Assembly (NCBI GenBank): GCA_964200185.2
Contig: CAXNAD020000223.1
Location: 1 to 24,180 of the forward strand
DNA: 24,180 bases
Source: Choristocarpus tenellus KU-1152
Lineage: Eukaryota > Phaeophyceae
Direction: 5' to 3'
Every line of letters begins with the position of its first letter. Position 1 is the first letter of the stretch. A program made the translations under genes and the position numbers. A model generated the notes under the pieces. It ran no database searches. It had not been told where the DNA came from and saw nothing but the letters and a program-made list of their open reading frames with translations. Shown here one piece after another: positions 22,917 through 24,180 of this stretch.

Positions 22917-23078
22917 AAAGTATCTGGGGCGAGGTGGTGGATGTCCATTCGGGGCCCATTTTTCCATGTCGCAATTTTTTGGTGATTTGGTTGCATGCGT
23001 CAGATCGATAAAGTACACTTCTCATGGTCAGGGCCCGAATGGACACCCTGGTGTAGACCCCCCCCCCTAGATACTTTG
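22917..23078 (-). mobile_element. 162-bp MITE, copy 2 (inverted)
   Basis: Its reverse complement aligns end to end with copy 1 and has the same length. The right-hand end carries the extra ACCCTGGTGTAGAC segment that marks the left arm of copy 1. The core reads GGTGATTTGGTTGCATGC, the complement of the copy 1 core. The element has diverged by point changes and a longer C run (23060-23068), so it is not a very recent insertion. Confidence 0.8.
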
Positions 23079-23110
23079 AGTGAGCCTCTCCATCATTATT
23101 GTTCTTCTAA

Positions 23111-23639
23111 TACTCCCTCTGTCCCATATGTCTATTCCTTTATACATGTCCCTCTTCGGGATGACCTCCGATTTCAAACCGGATTTTTGCATTGGATTCC
23201 TCGCAGAAAATTACGTAAGATAAGTTACATTTGAAAATGTATATCCCGAAATTATTCTGAAATGTGGAACAGAGGTTAGGCGGGCATAGACCCACAAGAA
23301 GTCACTGAATTGGTGGATTGGCAGCGTTGAGTGAAAGCGAGGAAATGTAATCTAATGCAAAAAACATCAAGGAATCCAACGCAGGCATCCGTTTTGAACT
23401 CAGAGGCCATCCCAAGGAATTACATGCATAAAGGAATAGACTTACGGGACATAGGGAATATATTATCAGTAACACAAAAGATGAGTAACCTATGTTTCAA
23501 CACGGTCCAGTCCTACTCTTCAAATATAACTCATCTTACGTCATAGTTTCCGAGGAATCCATCGCAAAAATCCGGTTTGAAATTATAGGTCATCCAGAAA
23601 AGGTTCATACATAAAGGAACAGACTTATGGGACAGAGTA
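23111..23639. mobile_element. Stowaway-like (Tc1/mariner type) inverted-repeat element
   Basis: The left arm starts at 23113 with CTCCCTCTGTCCCATATG and the right arm ends at 23637 with CATAAGTCTG-type sequence in inverse order (TATGGGACAGAG). Both are flanked by TA (23111-23112 and 23638-23639), the target duplication of Tc1/mariner elements. The arms are about 120 bases (23113-23234 and 23519-23637) and include AAACCGGATTTTTGC and its complement. A third arm-like copy lies inside at 23369-23460, in the same orientation as the right arm. No transposase frame is present. The CTCCCTC start resembles Stowaway MITEs of plants. Confidence 0.7.
23369..23460 (-). repeat. extra internal arm of the Stowaway-like element
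   Basis: This segment matches the right arm (GGAATCCAACGC, then CATAAAGGAATAGACTTACG, then GGGACATAGGGA) but ends 177 bases before it. The match to the left arm stops earlier than that of the outer right arm. It fits a nested or tandemly duplicated element end. Confidence 0.65.
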
Positions 23640-23762
23640 AGTTTTTTTTTTTCCTTCTCCAGTATATATATTCTTGATATTCCAACATGACAGACGAGCC
23701 ATGTTATATATCAGTCGGTCAAATAGTAATATGAATACGTACTAATATACTACCCCCTACAG

Positions 23763-24180
23763 AGAAAAGGGTCTACTCCTGGATGTGGCCTTCACTGAAG
23801 TTCAAGCAGACTGCCACTTCCACAACTCATCAAATAATAAAGGCGTTACGGCTGCTGTAGAGGTCCATACCATAGTTCTACACCCTAGCCGATGGTCTGG
23901 GTTTCCCTACCCACTTGTTCTGAATTGTGTTAAATGTCCAAACAAGGCACTCGTTCGGAAGAGTGTTTTTACTGATATGATACTACTACGAGTGAAAATA
24001 AACGAGAGGTACCCAAAGTTTCGTTTCAAGAATGCTGACAAATATATGCAAAATTCGGCTTTTTTACAAATTCGTATGGGATATTTTCTTTTCGTGTTGA
24101 AAAGTCTCAAACAACGGAGAAAGACCCAAAGTATCTGGGAGGGGGGGAGGGGTCTACACCAGGGTGTCCATTTGGACCAT
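23763..24180 (+). CDS. open frame running off the right edge, possible exon
   Basis: After an acceptor-like CTACCCCCTACAG (ending 23762) one frame stays open for about 139 codons to the end of the window. It reads EKGLLLDVAFTEVQADCHF near the start and contains VLNCVKCPNKALV. The frame passes into the MITE copy at 24127, so at least its end would be transposon-derived or the exon stops earlier. I know no matching family. A minus-strand frame also overlaps (23907-24110). Confidence 0.25.
24127..24180 (+). mobile_element. 162-bp MITE, copy 3 (cut by window end)
   Basis: The first 54 bases match the left arm of copy 1 (CAAAGTATCTGGGAGGGGG, then CTACACCAGGGTGTCC) with few changes. The remainder lies outside the window. 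Confidence 0.8.

Noticed and set aside
1-24180. CRISPR array, operon or bacterial defence system
   Set aside because: No regularly spaced direct repeats and no compact prokaryotic gene layout; all supported genes have spliceosomal introns.

Overview
The window is nuclear DNA of a eukaryote with intron-rich genes. I see no bacterial operon structure. Two facts suggest a photosynthetic alga with a secondary plastid of red-algal origin (stramenopile, haptophyte or cryptophyte type). One gene encodes a membrane-anchored rubredoxin of the plastid kind. Its N-terminus reads as an ER signal peptide with Phe directly after the likely cleavage point, the hallmark of such plastids. Introns run from 45 bases to about 2.6 kb, sites are mostly GT-AG, and non-coding DNA is AT-rich. 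The genus cannot be told from this sequence.

Layout, left to right. (1) 1-1171 (+): last exons of an unidentified gene. (2) 1804-2530 (-): the first two coding exons of V-ATPase subunit D; the rest of the protein is not visible. (3) 2862-10537 (+): a complete 10-exon gene for a 403-residue nucleolar-type FKBP (nucleoplasmin-like domain, acidic/basic linker, FKBP domain). It is divergent from the subunit D exons and contains a likely GC-AG intron of 2.6 kb. (4) 11896-12500 (+): coding-like fragments, unresolved. (5) 13374-15413 (+): the plastid rubredoxin, 3 exons, 157 residues. (6) 16025-19337 (-): a multi-exon gene of unknown function, convergent with the rubredoxin gene. (7) 20567-21599 (+): a five-exon model of a 169-residue membrane protein, unknown. 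(8) 22520-22591 (+): tRNA-Asp(GUC) with its Pol III terminator. (9) 23763 to the right edge (+): an unclosed reading frame.

The right quarter also holds mobile DNA: two complete 162-bp inverted-repeat elements of one family in opposite orientation, a third copy cut by the window end, and a roughly 525-bp TA-flanked element with long inverted repeats resembling Stowaway/Tc1-mariner MITEs.

The genes do not form one pathway. V-ATPase D acts at the vacuole, the FKBP in nucleolus and chromatin, and the rubredoxin in the plastid. What links them is architecture: CG-rich CGCG blocks sit just upstream of both well-defined plus-strand genes. I found no evidence of a new multi-gene system. The most useful leads are the GC-AG intron, the altered FKBP pocket, the orphan V-ATPase exons, the unknown minus-strand gene and the MITE family.
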